DNA of 64,000 bases from Whitmania pigra (lineage: Eukaryota > Annelida > Clitellata > Hirudinida > Haemopidae): the NCBI GenBank assembly GCA_021613335.1, contig JAJTWR010000392.1, forward strand, positions 313,501 through 377,500, in the 5' to 3' direction. The notes beneath the pieces were generated by a model, which was given only the letters and a program-made list of their open reading frames with translations, was not told the DNA's origin and searched no databases. Made by a program: the position numbers and the translations under genes. Below are positions 1-12,210 of this stretch, one piece after another. Position 1 is the first letter of the stretch. Every line of letters begins with the position of its first letter.

Positions 1-151
1 TCTGTTCCCCAAAAAAATGATGATAAAACTTAAGCAATTAATCATAAGATATTCAATCTACAAGAAACAACTCTGTTCACCGAAGTACTTTCAAAATAAA
101 TACAATGAATTATCTGCATCTATGCCCTGCACATAGAAACTCAATACTGAC

Positions 152-1352
152 CTATTTTTTGGATAATGATCAAGATAGCTATTGGATGATACCACAATCG
201 GTGATTCATCCAGGTTCGTTATGGAGGTCTTCAATTTCTCGTACGTCATGCCGTTAGGATTCAGATTACAGTAATGAAAGATGAAAGGTTCTTTCAATAA
301 TTTGTTCAATCCATGACTCCCAAAAAGCTTTAGAAAGTTGTTAGAGTTCAGCTTAACTTTGAGCACCAAATCATTTCACCATGTTATTTATGAATTATTA
401 ACATTACTTGACATATCTATTTTCTACATCTCGCATCTAACAATACTTTCATTTCATGCATAACATTAAAATATCCTGGCAGTTTTTTTAAATTTACTGA
501 AAACCCTCTCTAACCTGTCTGTTGAGTTCTGACAATTCCACATAATTCATTTGATCTTCATAGGAAAAATCAAAGATAAGTCTCTGACCACCATTAGCCA
601 TCTGCCAGAAGATTTTACTATAATGGTAGTTGATTATAGTTTTATCCTGAAGAAAAAGCATGAAAGTGTTCTTGAACTTTTCAATTAGACCTTCTGCTTG
701 CAGCTTCTCCAGCTCTGCTTTTCTCTCTGCCTGCTTCTGTATGTTCATCTTACTTTTTTCCTTAGCTGATATTGTTAATATTTCATTCTTGAAGAGATAA
801 CTGTAATAACCCTTCCTGCTATTAAATGACTGGCAGTGTTCAAGAACGTGAAGCCATTCCTCGTCTTTCACGACGCTGGGTAATTTCATGCCTTGAGAGT
901 GGAAGACGTCAAACTCTAATTTCAAAACCTTGAGTCTTTTTTCTTCTTCTGGAGTCAAATCCTGTAGGCTTCGTTTTCGAACGGGAGTTTCATTCTGTGC
1001 TGGGTGAATAATGAAAAAACTGCGCTAGAGATTTAAATCCTACTATTATTTTTCAAATGGATTCCTAACAAGATCTATTAAGGGCCGTAAGTTTAAAACT
1101 AGATCACAAAAATTGATGAAAATGATTATTAGCTTACAAAATCTCATTTTAAAATTTTGACACATTTAAAAAATATGTAAGGCATGTTATTTAAAAGAAG
1201 ATATCAAAAAAGTACTCACCATTTGTACAATCGACTGAGGCGGGTACATTTGTTGATAAATGCCGACCAGATTTTGCCACATTTCTAATCAAAAGGTGTT
1301 TACTAGTGTTAGCACGAAACAATCGTGTACAAATAACATTCAAGTTATTCAT
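152..1352 (-). CDS. TRMT10C: TRMT10C / MRPP1, mitochondrial tRNA methyltransferase and RNase P subunit (3' end off window)
   Basis: Three exons are visible on the minus strand: 1220-1352, 515-999 and 152-351. All have GT donors and AG acceptors, and the reading frame continues past the left edge. The family protein is the SPOUT-fold methyltransferase subunit of mitochondrial RNase P, which methylates purine 9 of mitochondrial tRNAs. Exon 1 starts at the only ATG in frame and encodes a basic, serine/arginine-rich N-terminus fitting a mitochondrial presequence. Exon 2 carries the charged helical region and the start of the TRM10 domain (RLIFDFSYEDQMN). Exon 3 continues it with PFIFHYCNLNPNG and YLDHYPKN, which match the TRMT10C core by recall. 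The rest of the methyltransferase domain lies outside the window. Identification rests on recalled similarity to the vertebrate protein. Confidence 0.85.
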
Positions 1353-2464
1353 GTTTTTAAATCCAAAAAGCACACCGCGGTAGGACGTCCGCAATATCGT
1401 TCAGTGATTTCATTAGTTTTTGGAATAAAAATAAAGTAACATTGTATTAGTTAAGATAATTTTAAAAATGTTAAATTTCATTTCTGATTTTAAAAAATAA
1501 AAATGTCGTGATTTCACGATTTAAAAAAAAACGGTAGATTGTTATTTATAATCAGTCAAATCTATAGGTTAAAATTGAAATTTTTGATAAAGGTTTTTGA
1601 CTTTTAAAAAATATTACATTATAAATTTTTCAGGTTGGAATCACAATAACAATTATTAAGTTGACTATTTTAATAAGTTTTGAAAACATTATTTCGTCAT
1701 TAAAATTCTTTTCAAATTTTAAATTTTAGGCAAAGTATATTGCAAATATACTGAATTGATCAACTCATTTTGGCTGGTTGGTATTATCCCAATATTTACG
1801 GATGCATCACTGCAATACAATTTTTGCAACGAAGCAATTTCTCTTTTGAAGATAATTTTAATTTTTTGTGTGATCCTTTTTAAAATTTTAAATAGCCATT
1901 TTGGATTCTTCATCTTAACTATAGCAAAGAATAAATAATTTGTTTACCTCCATTGCTTACTCCGCGGGTCGGTGGTTTGTGCCATGTTTTGAACTGTTTG
2001 TTGTAATTTTTGGACGTAGGATTGTAAGTTTAAAAAAAAACAACTCCGTTTCATGTGAAAAAAATAGTAATTGCGGTTAGATTGAGTCATCATTGTAGTA
2101 GATTCATTAATGTCGGTATTTTGCATTCGGGAGACAAAATATGTAAATTCTATGTGGCTCGAAGCTTGTGACAGTTAACATTTAAAATAGTTAGATATTA
2201 TGTTTATAGGCACATGATATACATCTCAAAGTTCACATGAACCTAGATCTTATGTGTTCTAATTCTGTTTGAGATGAAATGTGTAGGAATATAAACTGTG
2301 CATTATATTTGTTTGGCAAAAAAATCCACCTGAAATATATTTTGCAAATTTTAGACTGATTTCAATTCAAATTGAATTAACTATGACATCCTTAAAAATC
2401 AATATCTAAACATTTTTTGTTTGGTAGCTTTGAACTCATTTTCAGGAGCAAAAAGTGTTATAAG
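1353..2464. other. Spacer between TRMT10C and PPP4C
   Basis: This is the divergent spacer of about 1.1 kb between the TRMT10C start on the minus strand and the PPP4C start on the plus strand. It presumably holds both promoters. It is very AT-rich with many A/T runs. Apart from the doubtful small minus-strand gene at 1719-2126, I see no supported element in it. Confidence 0.5.
1719..2126 (-). CDS. Possible small two-exon gene, unknown product
   Basis: I do not recognise this. On the minus strand an ATG at 2126 opens a frame to a GTAAGC donor (exon 1961-2126). Joining to an acceptor at 1919-1920 keeps the frame open to a stop at 1719 (exon 1719-1918), giving 366 nt or 121 aa. The first part contains a glutamine-rich amphipathic stretch (SYVQKLQQTVQNMAQ). 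The second part is strongly basic (KRITQKIKIIFKREI). The weakness is the intron of only 42 nt, far shorter than any other intron in the window. It lies between TRMT10C and PPP4C, upstream of both. It could equally be chance open frame in AT-rich DNA or 5' untranslated sequence. Confidence 0.25.
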
Positions 2465-5400
2465 ATGTCAGCTACCAGTGATCTTGATAGGTAAGTAAAA
2501 TCTAACCTTTTCTGAAGTTTGAGGGATATATGTTGGCTTGCCATGTTGATTGCCATTTATCTATATTCATGATTTCTGGTTTTGGTTAGTTCATATGGCA
2601 TTCCTCCATATTATATACAGCAGTTTTATTTATTTTGATTTCTTGGTTAAAGTATTATTTTTATAAGAAGGCACACTTTCAGAATGAATTCTGTATTTAT
2701 TTTTGTTAATTTTTTAAATAACTTGTACTAATAAGTAAGAAAATGAACTAATTAAGATTTTCTAATTATGAATGTCTTTGTTTTCCATAATGGCAGACAA
2801 AAGATGCATTTTTGATATTTTCAAATTTTTTATTATTTGCATGGATATTTGAGATCATCTGGTCTTCTTCATTTGCATCAGTAAATTTCTGAGCATCTCA
2901 TTCCTGCATAATTAACAAAAGATCTAGACCTAGCCCAAAAATTTACTAAATAAAAAATTCAGATGTATTTCTGATGCATTCATGAATTTACATGTATTCC
3001 CACTTTCATGCTAATTGATTTTGATTTTTAATGATTTACATTAACGAACATGTTGTCCAATCCAACAGGCAGATAGAACAACTCCAGAAATGTGAGATAA
3101 TCAAGGAAAGTGAGGTAAAGGCACTGTGTGCACGTGCCAGGGAGATCCTAATCGAAGAAAGCAATGTTCAGAGAATTGATTCTCCTGTAACAGTAAGTCG
3201 CTCACCTGCGAATTATTATTGAGGTTCGAGTCGACGACAAAACATCCTTTTGCAATTTTCTTTTAAACTTGTTTCAGAGCTCAGGAGATTGTGCCCTTAC
3301 AACATTTAAATATAAATTTAACTGATTTCATTGTTAATTAATATTAAACATTTTCAACTTATCGTTATAAAATCAACAACGTACGCCAATGAAATGACTC
3401 CACATCACAAATTAAATGCCTTTCTTTCGGACACGATCAGGTATGTGGCGACATCCACGGTCAGTTCTACGATCTTCAGGAACTGTTCAAAGTCGGAGGT
3501 GACATTCCAGACACAAACTACCTTTTCATGGGAGATTTTGTAGACAGAGGCTTCTACAGTGTGGAGACTTTCTTGCTGCTCCTCGCTTTGAAGGTTGGTT
3601 AAATGGTATTACAAATAAGGGTAATGATAATAATTAAATATTAATGATGCAGCTAATGATGAACTGCTCTTTCATTGGCTGTTTTCTTGATATTTTGGTT
3701 AATTACCTTTAGTTACATTTGTTTATAGATCAAATGATAAATTACTTGAGATGGTTTTACCAGTAATGATAAGAGTAAACATCTGACCATGGAAATTAGT
3801 TGCATGCCGAGGCATTGTTTCATCTTAGCGTCCAGCATAAGTTGCAGCAATTAGCAACATTGTAATTATCATCTGCTGACCTTTTTCAGGTGAGATATCC
3901 TGACCGAATAATGCTCATAAGGGGCAACCACGAGAGTCGTCAGATCACGCAGGTGTACGGATTCTACGACGAGTGCCTCCGTAAGTACGGCTCGGTGGCC
4001 GTTTGGAGGTACTGCACGGAGATATTCGACTACCTCAGCCTGTCTGCCATCATCGATGGGACTGTTAGTTTTCTGCATTTTTGTGTTTTTTCTATTTCAT
4101 TGAGTGAATTGATTGCTTGTTGGATTGGTTTGTTGTGATTCATTTAGTCATGCATGTTGTTGCTATTATTAGCTTATTTTATTTTCTGTTTGTTAATGAC
4201 ATAGTATACATCTAATATTATATAGTCATATCACCTTATTCATGTCTCTTCATGCTGATGTTGATGTCAGTCATTACCACTTATCTCTAATTAATTAATC
4301 GACTTTCAGATATTTTGCGTCCACGGAGGATTGTCGCCGTCCATTCAGACCCTCGACCAGATCCGGTCCATTGATAGGAAACAGGAGGTACCCCATGACG
4401 GTCCAATGTGTGATCTTCTGTGGTCTGATCCTGAAGGTCATGTCTGGTTGATTTGTATTCATTTGTGCACATTGATTTTTCTGATAATTGTTTTAAAATT
4501 AAGGTTCTTTTAATCTTTATCTTATTAATAATTAATCATTTCATCCTTATCTTGTCATTACTTATCTTGTAAATAATTAACAGTAGCTTATTATGCATAC
4601 TTGGGTTTTTTCCTAGCTTCATTTTCTTCAGCGTAAGCTTTTGGAATGTCTTTTTATTTGTTGTAATGCAGAAAAATAATTTGTTATAACACTGGATATT
4701 AATGATGTCTTAATTTCTAACCGGCTTGAAAGAAACATTATGTTACTGTCAGAATTAAAACTAAACACCCATAGTTACTGACTCGTTCTCTTGCCCACCC
4801 GACAGACACTCAAGGCTGGGGCGTATCTCCCCGCGGAGCAGGCTACCTCTTCGGCAGCGACGTGGTCCAGCAGTTCAACACGGCCAATGCGATCGACTTG
4901 ATCTGTCGTGCCCACCAGTTGGTGATGGAGGGATACAAGTGGCACTTCAACGAGACCGTTCTGACGGTGTGGTCTGCTCCCAATTATTGCTACAGGTGAC
5001 TGGAGGCTTGTTGGACATTTGTTGTTGTTGTGCTGCAGTGAATTTTACTAAGTTGGCTTGTGATTGCAAAAAAATTAGATGTGAAGTTGTTGTGGTTTTT
5101 GTGCATAGTTATTTTAACATGATCAGAAAAGTTATTTTACTCTGTTAGTGATTGGGATGGATGATAGATTGATTCGGTTGTAAGTTAATTATTAAGCAAT
5201 TAATTTGTTTGCAGTGCTAATCTAATTATATAATGTTTCTAGTTATCTAATTAATAATATTCCTCTTCCAAGGTGTGGAAACGTTGCCGCCATTTTGGAA
5301 CTGGATGAACACCTACAGAGGAATTTCACCATCTTTGAGGCTGCTCCCCAGGTTCATTTTGTTTAATATTAATTAATGTAATGCTAAGTTTTAATATTAT

Positions 5401-5544
5401 TTAACTGGTGGTTAACAAATTATGAATGCGTTGGATGATTCCTACAATTCGTTTATTTTACAATTTAATAATAATCAATTACATTCACAGGAGCAAAGAG
5501 GTGTCAACCTTTCCAAGAAACCTCAGGCCGACTATTTCCTCTGA
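2465..5544 (+). CDS. PPP4C: Serine/threonine protein phosphatase 4 catalytic subunit
   Basis: Eight exons: 2465-2490, 3069-3192, 3441-3593, 3890-4063, 4310-4436, 4806-4995, 5273-5351 and 5491-5544. They total 927 nt, encoding 308 aa, against 307 in human PPP4C. The product is the metal-dependent catalytic subunit of the PP4 complex, which acts with regulatory subunits in DNA-damage repair, centrosome function and splicing. The metallophosphatase signatures are intact: GDIHGQ at 53-58, GDFVDRG at 81-87 and RGNHE at 112-116. The C-terminal DYFL, whose last leucine is the carboxymethylation site in PP2A-like phosphatases, is preserved. The N-terminal SDLDRQIEQLQ and the whole core read as PP4 rather than PP2A or PP6. 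An AATAAA at 5762 lies about 220 nt past the stop. Nothing looks broken. Confidence 0.97.
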
Positions 5545-6500
5545 AAGCACCATTTGTTGTTTCCTTAAATTTATACATATACATATGACTTGCAAACGAT
5601 AGTCGACTCTTTCACAACCGTTCACTCGCTCGACGTTCGTCTTCACACCATCACTCGCTCACGCCTGGAGCTATGGAACAGCTCTGGAACTATTGTTTGC
5701 AACTGTAACTAAGGAAGTATTTTTAACTAAGCATTTCTAAGGAAGCCATTCAAATTAGTGGAATAAATTGAAAGGACTCGTGATTAGCTACTTCACCTTG
5801 TTGTGTTGCATTTTACAATATATGTTTTTAAACATCATTTTGAGTTGGTCTTGCATTACTTTTTATTGTACCTTCTAAGAAACGGGCCTCTAGGTCAATA
5901 TCTCAGGAATGAACATTCTGGTTTTTTCGCGTTTTCGACATTTCGTTTTTATTCTCGTTTCGACACAAGAGCTAAAGGTGCCGAGTTGGTATTATTAGAT
6001 GAATTGGTTCGAGTGGCATGCGTTTAGGCGTGTGAGTAGATTCATTTAGATTAGCAAGTTCGCAAAGAATTTTTTAAGTGTTTAAGATCGCTGAAGCTTG
6101 TGGAGGGCGTGCTGCTCCCGACTGAACCAATATATTAGTGGCGTCTTGAAAAGGTTCGCCAACTGGTGACATCAGGTGGAAAAGAATTAAAAATACTTTG
6201 TTCCCCTTCTACTTGAATTCAAGGTAACCAAGAGAGTATGAAATATTATGCACGACGCTTTTTGTCATTCTTAAGAGGCAAATTTCACAGGATCACTACA
6301 AAGTTAATAAACCTTTTCAAAAAGTAAAATTTAAAAAAAATTAAATAAATATAAATTTTGCATTGGTTATAATTTGTTTTAAAACATCTGAGCGTAGAAA
6401 TAATTATTAAAAGGTTTTTGGTCTTTTAAAGCGCCCAAAAACAAAATTTACCTCGGCTCGGCGCGCTAATGTGTAAATAATATTGTACGTTTTATGCAAA
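5545..6500. other. PPP4C 3' UTR and ORC1 upstream region
   Basis: This is a same-strand spacer of about 950 bp. It holds the PPP4C 3' UTR, with a poly(A) signal AATAAA at 5762-5767, and then the ORC1 promoter region. An out-of-frame ATG at 6494 precedes the ORC1 start and runs into a stop after five codons, so it could be a minimal upstream ORF. I see no other element. Confidence 0.5.
5762..5767 (+). terminator. Poly(A) signal of PPP4C
   Basis: This is a canonical AATAAA about 220 nt downstream of the PPP4C stop codon on the same strand. Confidence 0.5.
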
Positions 6501-9500
6501 ATGAAGGTTGACGAGCCAAATAATATATTGGATTTTTCTGGATGTGAAAATAAAAGCATTGAATGGCTGGGCAAATCGTTCGACAGTGATGATCAGAAAA
6601 AACATTACAAGTACATTTTCATTTATTGGAAAATGATAGTTCTGGGATATTGAGATATCACATTTACTTCAGGAAGTGTTTACTGAATGGTTTTGAAGTG
6701 TCGCCTGGCAATTTTGTCCTCATAAACAACTATCGTGATCCAGACAATGTTAGCTCTGCTTTCATTGCAGAGATCATCGACATATTTGACGACGGTATTT
6801 TATGTTCTTTATGATCAGCTGGAGCTGTTATTATGTTTTAATCGTAACGAATAATTATAATTATTTTGCAATTTATTTGACGCACAAATTGTAATCTCAT
6901 TTAACCACGAAGATTTGTTTTTTGGTGTCATTACGAAATTTTTATCTATATATTCCTCTACACTAACTGATACAAATGTGTCGATGCTATGTGCCTACAG
7001 AAATGTCATCAACATCTGGTTTGACCAAAATTTTCTCACCAAAAGTCATTTTAGTTTTTAGTTTTGTTGTGTTATGACATCATTGCTTTTATTATTTGTT
7101 ATCAATATTCATTGCTTCGTCTCCATTTCTAGGGAAGGGAGGGGACAGCGATTTCCGTGGTGTGGTCGAGTGGTATGCAAGGAAGACCGAGTTGCCTCTC
7201 CCTCTGAGGAAAAAGATGGTGGCATCGGACGAAAACGAGCTGTTCATCAATCAGAAAGGATTTGATCAAGAAATTGACCTCGAAACCATTCTCGGAATAA
7301 TCGAGGTTTGAGATGAATGTTATGGTGATGATGGGATGATGATGATATTTGATAGAATACTTTTTAAACATTTTAATAATATTAACTCATTATTTTAGTT
7401 GCTTATATTCACAACATACCTAAGTTGATTATAGTCAGGTAGTTTTGTTAGTAACTATAAATAAATTTATAAATTAATTTCTTTTTATGTTTTACTCTAA
7501 GGACCATCTTTAAGAATATCTTACTTTCATTTTGTAATGAAGATTTCTAAAAATAAATTTAGAATAATTGTAAAACTAAATGAAATTACAAAATTGCAAA
7601 GGTCAAGAAACTTAACCTCGGGGAACCGCCTTCTAATAGAGGTCTTTATTTTGCTGGTCGAGTTTTTAATGGAAGGACCATCCAAAACGGTCTCCAAGTT
7701 TCTGCCACCCCAAAATCTGGAGAAGGGACATGGCTGGGTGAGGTTTCGAGGTCGGGTCGAAAGGTCAAAAGGTTGGTGACCCAGGTAAGCACTCCAGAGG
7801 AGCCAAAGACACCAAGTCGAAGAAAATCAATGAGGACATTAAGTGAGTCGAAATTTATTTTTAATTGAATTGTTTGTTAATTTTATTATTTAATGGGAGG
7901 CTCATAGTATTTCTTTCTCATATTTAATTATGAATCAACATCTGTGTTTTATCATTCCTTGAGTTTTATTTAATTTTCGGAAATAATAAAATAATAAGTG
8001 AAATGCTTGATAATGATTAGCTGGAATGCATTGGAAGGCATCAGAACAATATTCTTTTGTTAAAAATCATTTCATTAACTACAAAACATGAACATTTAAA
8101 ATTTAATAGTAACTCTGGTTTGATTAACCCCACCAAATTAATTTAGTTTTGATCAATAATTTCTTTAATAATGTTCTTAACTATCGAGCTTTTTCAACTT
8201 TTCATCAAACCCCAAAAAAACTGTTATAATAATAATTTCTGCACGTTTATACAAATTACCAGAATATGAAGACGTGTTGCACGAAAGCCTCTCAAATTTA
8301 AACATCAACTCGAACTCTGGAATGGAAACCCCCAAGAAGCCAAGGAGGGCGGAGTCAGTCAAAAAGCAGACGAGGACCCCGAGGAAAGCGAAGGCCCCGA
8401 AATCTCCGAAGAAAACCATCGAAGTCGAGAGCGATGACACGTGTGGCGACGAGACCTACAAGCCCAAGAATGAATCAAGCAGTGATGATGATGATGTTGA
8501 CCAGGGGTTTGATGATGGTGATGATGTTGTGGAGGAGGAGTGTGATGAAGAGAAGGAGAATAAAAAGGTTAAAAGGAGACTGAGCAAAGTAAGCAAATAA
8601 TCATCATCTATCTTTGTTTCAATTGCACGAATATTCATGAATAGATGTTCACAAGTTGAATTGTCAACTATCAGAATGTAGTATTTTTAAGCTCAGATTT
8701 AAAAAAAAATTTGCTGTCAAATTAAATTACAAAATTACAAAACAATTTTCTCCAAAAGAAAGGCAACACGCCTGGCAGAACCCCAGTGAAGAGGAAGACG
8801 ACGAAGAGGAAAAGTGACTTTGTAATCCCCAAGACCCCAACCAGGGTCGGACTCAGTGGCTACGTCCCCAGGTCCACAGATGCTCTCGAGATTGTGAGAG
8901 AGAGGTGAGTGAGCGCAGAGTTTATTTGCTCTGTGTGTCGCCCAGTAACTATGGTTACAGTAGTTTATTGAGGGGGAGGATGATGGTGATGATGTAGAGT
9001 ATTGGCTCATTTGTGGTGAATTCATTAATCATGGTTTCAATATGATGAAATGACGGTGATAATAATAGAAGCTGGATTGTTTGATTTTGTAAAAACCTAT
9101 TTAAGGAAAAATGGAGTTGCCAACAACATTCTGCTATAATAAGTTTTGATTAATAAGCGATTTGTTAAAATGTAACTAGTTTTTTAATTATTCGTTGTGA
9201 ATCATTATCAAGACTTCACCAGTCAGTAGCTCCGGAGGTTCTTCCATGCAGGGAGGATGAGTTTGCAGACATTTACCAGTATGTAAGGGACAAGATCATT
9301 GATGGATGTGGAGGGTTTGTCATTGTTACTTATTATTATTTATTTTTTTAATTGTTATGTATTATTGTTGTTAAGGATATCATTACACTTTGTTACTATG
9401 GTATTTCTAAATGTATTTGATTCCATCTTGACATTCCTAGCAACCATTTCATTCATCTCATGTGCTTTCCAAATGCTCAAGTCGTCCAAAATGTTTTACC

Positions 9501-11333
9501 GCCAATAAAACCTGATCTTTATTTACCATCCAATGCTCAGGTGCATGTACATTTCCGGTGTTCCCGGAACTGGAAAGACTGCCACCGTGAGACAGGTGGT
9601 GTCCATTTTGAACGAGGAACATTCGTCTGGCGACCTGCCCTACTTTAAATTCGTAGAGGTCAACGGCATGAGAATCACCGACCCTCATCAGGTCAACGTC
9701 CAAATTCTAATGGTTGGTTGGTTGCAAGACATTTCCACATGCTAGGATATGATGTTTTAATTGAGTTTTATTCACGTCGTCATAGCAACTGACTGGGCAG
9801 AAGGTCACGCCCGACCATGCGTGCAGCTTGTTGGAGAGGTTGTTTAAGAGCAAGGATGCAAATAGAGATCCTGTTGTCCTATTAGTTGATGAGGTAAGTA
9901 GCTAAACATCAAGGTCAAGAAGATATATGTTTAGTTAATTCTAATTATTATTATTATGTTATTTTTATTCATTGTTATCAACCAAACAATGCATTTTATT
10001 TAATATTCACTGTTTACCAGTTTAACACATTTTATATCCCAACAGTTGGATTTGCTCTGGACCAGAAAGCAGACGGTCATGTACAACTTGTTTGATTGGC
10101 CATCACACGTTGAATCAAAGCTTATTGTCGTCGCCATAGCAAACACCATGGACCTGCCGGAGAGGATGATGATGTCAAGAGTTGCCAGTCGACTCGTTGG
10201 TATCCAATATTCATTTATATTATTATTTATTTATAATAATCATTGTCAAGTTTGAGTATTAACTTTAGCATTTACATTTAGGAATGCCTTGATTAATATT
10301 GTATAATTCCAATTAACAATATGGTAATATATTTTTTTTTTCTGGACAGGGTTTGACCCGACTGACCTTCCAGCCTTACACTCACCAGCAGCTTCAAGAA
10401 ATCGTCATATCGAGACTCAAAGGACTTGAGGCGTTCGATGAAGATGCCATCCAATTGGTCGCCAGAAAGGTGGGCGGAGTTTATTCATGATTTATTTATG
10501 TTATACTACTTGTATTAACAAACCTTGACGACCTGGTTTAATTAATTAAACCCACTTAATATAATTTAATCACCATTCTATCTATACAGTTTTGCAATCC
10601 ACACAGGTTGCTGCAGTGTCTGGTGATGCCAGGAGAGCTCTGGAAATCTGCCGAAGAGCTACGGAGTTCGTGGACAACAAGGACGAAGTCGTGTCGACGG
10701 CTCAGGTCGACGCTGCCATTCAGGAGATGTTCTCATCACACAAGATTCAGGTTGTCAGGTGAGACAACACCTCGACATGTCTTTCCGTGATATAAGATTT
10801 GTGAGATCTTGTTGCAGAAGTGACTTTGTTTTAAATTGTAAATTGTGTTCAGACAAACTAATACCCATCCTAATAAAAAGACTAATATTGAAATCAAAAT
10901 ATTTCAGTACCTTACTATTGACGGCCTATTTCCCTTAGATTTGACCAAAACATTTCACCCTTTTGCAGATCTGCCTCGCAGCAAGAAAAAATATTCCTGA
11001 AGGCTCTGTTGGCAGAGTTCCACAGGACAGGACTTGAGGAGGCAGTACTTGGTCAGGTTTACAGTCACCATGTTTCACTGTGCAGATTTGAGGGTTAGTC
11101 AATGATTCAAGTGAACACTGGAATCAATTAGTGACTTGTTGGATGTTTTAACCAACGATTGTTTGTCCTTCCTTTATCCAGGCTTGCCTCCTCCCACATT
11201 ATCCCAAGTCTCGTACATCTGCTCCAGGCTGGGCAGTTTCCGCCTCTTGCTGACAGATTCCAGTCGCAAGGACATTCACCAGAGGATCAGACCCAACATA
11301 AGCCAGGACGACCTCATCTATGCCCTTAAATGA
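6501..11333 (+). CDS. ORC1: Origin recognition complex subunit 1
   Basis: Fourteen exons: 6501-6610, 6673-6794, 7133-7305, 7602-7842, 8263-8588, 8759-8904, 9213-9314, 9541-9712, 9786-9893, 10046-10195, 10350-10469, 10607-10758, 10969-11093 and 11182-11333. They total 2199 nt, or 732 aa. The family member is the largest, ATP-binding subunit of the origin recognition complex, which loads the MCM helicase with CDC6. Exons 1-4 encode the N-terminal BAH domain, a chromatin reader. Exons 4-6 encode a disordered linker rich in lysine, proline, serine and acidic runs with TP and SP sites. The AAA+ ATPase follows, with Walker A GVPGTGKT at 413-420 and Walker B LLVDELD around 499-502. The winged-helix C-terminus ends [10 protein letters not shown]. 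It is shorter than the 861-residue human protein because of the shorter linker. It looks intact. Confidence 0.96.
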
Positions 11334-12210
11334 AGCAATCTTTAATGTGGGGCTTTTGGACAATTTTGCTGTTTTTATATATGCTTGAAGATTATCAATA
11401 AAACCAATTATTGTTATTAAAATATCACGTTTGTTGGTAAAACTATCAGTGGCTGTTCTGCAGAAGACTTTACTATCTAAGCTTGTTTGCCATCAATAAT
11501 ATATTTGATAATGTTAATTTATTAGCTAATCAATCAAGCAAGGCTGATTCAAAACATTTTGACAATATCTCCATTTTATGAACACCTAATATAATATTAT
11601 GTAATAAATAAACATTGAAGTGCCACTTGATGAGCAATCCCATATTGTATAAAAAAAAAATGTCATTTTAATATTCCTTTGAACGATAAATATATAATCT
11701 TAACGACAGTAGTGGCATGGCAACAGGGACAGAGTAGTAAAGCTTTATTTCTTTAAGGCCTTTATAATGATGGTAATAATAATAATATTAATAATGATTA
11801 TGATTCAATCCAGTTGTAAGTATTTTAATCGTGATTTCAATTGTGCAGTGACGTCAAAACATACCTCTTTAAACGATAGTTCGTGAAGGAGCTTTATTGA
11901 ATCAGTTTTGAATTGGAGAAAAATCTTCACAAAATAATACATATTTGGAAAAGTTAACATGTCGTATAATTTGATGTGATTACAAAGCGTTGATAAATAA
12001 TGACTTCACAATCAGGACTAAACTTTAATCATAAAGTAAATATCATATGTAAATGGCAAGAATTTCTTAGGATGACTTTTAAAAATACTTGAGGATTAAA
12101 GCGTTTGAATGTCAATGATTTCATAAAACATAATACAAAAATTATATAATTAGCATGAGGAGGTAAATGACCGACCAAAGATCAACTTTTGCCAATACTT
12201 TCAAAATGGA
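11334..12210. other. Convergent spacer between ORC1 and the P450 gene
   Basis: This is the tail-to-tail spacer of 877 bp holding the ORC1 3' UTR and the 3' UTR of the minus-strand P450. A TTTATT near 11893 is a possible minus-strand poly(A) signal for the P450. The rest is AT-rich sequence with a short AAT microsatellite near 11775-11800. I see no gene. Confidence 0.5.
11397..11402 (+). terminator. Poly(A) signal of ORC1
   Basis: This is an AATAAA 64 nt downstream of the ORC1 stop codon. Confidence 0.6.

Noticed and set aside
3869..4078. Minus-strand and alternative-frame open stretches across PPP4C, ORC1, CK1 and BLTP2 exons.
   Set aside because: They are shadows of strongly conserved coding exons on the other strand or frame.
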